In this document: in pieces, positions 62,771 to 64,000 of the stretch
Numbering within the stretch: position 1 is the first letter of the stretch
How the letters are laid out: each line of letters opens with the position of its first letter
Assembly: GCA_021234155.1 (NCBI GenBank)
Contig: JAJEKV010000334.1
Coordinates: 62,001 to 126,000 of the forward strand
DNA length: 64,000 bases
From: Isoetes taiwanensis
Taxonomy: Eukaryota; Streptophyta; Lycopodiopsida; Isoetales; Isoetaceae
Direction: 5' to 3'
The notes under the pieces: generated by a model
Database searches by the model: none
Seen by the model: only the letters and a program-made list of their open reading frames with translations
Told to the model about the DNA's origin: nothing
Made by a program: the position numbers and the translations under genes

Positions 62771-63800
62771 TGTGACGTTCCAGGTATTTATATGGTATAC
62801 GTATGCATACCATGACACGTCACCAGTATCTAACTAAACCCCTAAGGGTCAATAGGGGATAACTTGGGTTTCACCTAAACGGGATTTTATTAGCTATGCC
62901 AGAAATATTAGTGGATAAATAACCTAATTAGACTAATTATGTTATAATTAGCTAAAGGGAGTCAATAAAGAAGCGCCACCTGGACCAAATCGATTGGCCA
63001 AGTGGGACTTGCCAAATTGGGAGGAGAAATTGGGGTCCTACCCCCATTTCTGCCCCAAAATCGATTTGGGAAAGAGGAGAAGAAGAGCAGCCACCAATTG
63101 TTGTAAACAGACCTGAAGAATGGAGGTCTTTCGTGATAACAGTAAGGGGGAGTCACTCAGAAGAACCCCCCAAACCACGTGCGTAAACATGAAGGGGTTA
63201 CTTTTGTGGGTTCTTAGTATGTATACCTATGGTACAATGTACCTTTTTTTTTTGAATTCTTCGTACACTAACGGAGAGGGGTGGTCCGTGGCGGGGAACC
63301 GAACATGGTATGATACGGAGAGGGCTTAGTGATTCGACAGCCTATTCGAAGGGGCATCAATCAGATTGCAACACTAAGATTACTGGTAATGTTTTTATTT
63401 TGTTCTACTCGTTTTTTTTTTCCTTGGATGGGATTACAAATTTCAAAACGATTTGGCTTCCTCTTGAGATTTTTTCATCTTGTTTGGAGGATGGGTCACG
63501 AATGCTGAAACGATTTGGCTTGTGGATTATGCCGTGTTGTGTGCATGTTATCTATTGCTTCATGCTACCTCAATGCCACGTTAGTTGGATGTCATGATTT
63601 TCTTGGATTGTAAAAACTATGGTTTTGAGTGAATCACCTGATATTTGCATATGATTACTGAAGCTTAATGTTTTGAGATTTGAAGGAGAATGCGAGACTC
63701 ATATGAGCAAACATTATCAAACATGATACTTCAATTCAGTTTCAACATCAATCTTCTAGTAACTATATATACTAGAAAGTTACGTATACATATTGGGGGT
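62771..63800 (+). repeat. 3' LTR and adjoining flank, end not resolved
   Basis: Starts TGTGACGTTCCAGGTATTTA. No clear CA end, target duplication or poly(A) site could be fixed. No gene is recognised to 63,800. Confidence 0.5.
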
Positions 63801-63924
63801 ATATGTTCACAGAAGGTCGTATACGAGGGGTTTTTTAATTGATAAATGACGTATAAAATTAGGAGGGGGTATATGCATGCAAAATTTAAAAATCGTATGG
63901 TAGGGGTTTTTGATTAAAAAAGTG

Positions 63925-63998
63925 TCGTATATAGGGGTTTTTTTACAACCCTATGTACGCAGGTGGCATATCCCCTATAGGATAGGTGCACCCCCCGA
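63925..63998 (-). repeat. Dispersed terminal-repeat copy, inverted
   Basis: The reverse complement reads GGGGGTGCACCTATCC, GGGGATATGCCACCTGCGTA, then AAAAAAACCCC, as at 5189-5262 and 6704-6780. It runs into the window edge. Confidence 0.5.
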
Positions 63999-64000
63999 GG

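Larger units (their letters stand above)
56347..62790 (+). mobile_element. Ty3/Gypsy chromovirus-like element, degenerate
   Basis: The plus-strand order gag, protease, RT, RNase H, integrase remnant, chromodomain defines a chromovirus. TGTGACGTTCCAG at 56347 (LTR-like start) recurs at 62771 after the polypurine tract AAGGGGGAGAA. The remaining LTR sequences are barely alike, so the 5' and 3' ends may come from different subfamilies. Numerous stops and frameshifts and a large integrase deletion make it inactive. Upstream of gag is about 1.4 kb of unfamiliar coding-like sequence. Confidence 0.85.

Overview
This window is nuclear DNA of a land plant with a large, transposon-rich genome. The plant reading rests on one recognisable host gene, a plant-type CPSF160, together with a chromodomain Ty3/Gypsy element, a plant L1-type LINE, copia-type elements and a plastid-type tRNA-Cys. 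Introns of up to 6.3 kb and the decayed element mix fit a fern, lycophyte, bryophyte or gymnosperm better than a compact angiosperm, but the lineage cannot be fixed from the sequence alone.

Layout. Positions 1-7.3 kb are non-coding, with repeat families and a GC-rich hairpin block (2.76-4.22 kb). At 7.3-13.6 kb a tyrosine-recombinase gene is split by a 5.2-kb, GC-rich, degenerate non-LTR retrotransposon on the minus strand. At 13.9-15 kb lie an RT scrap and a nested foldback/MITE structure, followed by a plastid-like trnC-GCA (15.24 kb). A LINE fragment fills 16.6-17.7 kb. From 38,798 down to 18,050 (minus) runs the whole coding region of CPSF160, the large scaffold of the mRNA 3'-end cleavage and polyadenylation complex. 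I could resolve 25 exons (4,430 nt), two GC-AG introns and one missing base in exon 17. Its introns host a copia remnant, an unidentified ORF, LINE pieces and a very young non-autonomous LTR element with identical LTRs and an intact TSD.

Upstream of CPSF160, a ~300-bp segment containing its promoter-proximal DNA and the first ~35 codons is duplicated 4.3 kb away. A pogo/Tigger-like DDE transposon and a small inverted-repeat element sit between the two copies. At 43.3-51 kb there are only decayed pieces, including a ParB-like motif and LINE 3' ends. A plant L1 (51.2-55.6 kb, minus) carries a nested 1-kb dimeric insertion with a 9-bp TSD. A degenerate chromovirus-like Ty3/Gypsy element (56.3-62.8 kb, plus) ends the window.

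The most novel-looking signals are: (i) a dispersed LINE/SINE 3'-end module, a hairpin plus conserved tail followed by different short microsatellites, seen four times; (ii) the dimeric retroposon using that module; (iii) the non-autonomous LTR element with an unrecognised 319-residue ORF; and (iv) the duplicated CPSF160 first exon around a transposon. I found no complete, obviously new multi-gene system. Exon boundaries and domain calls come from reading translations against known family motifs; no database search was run.
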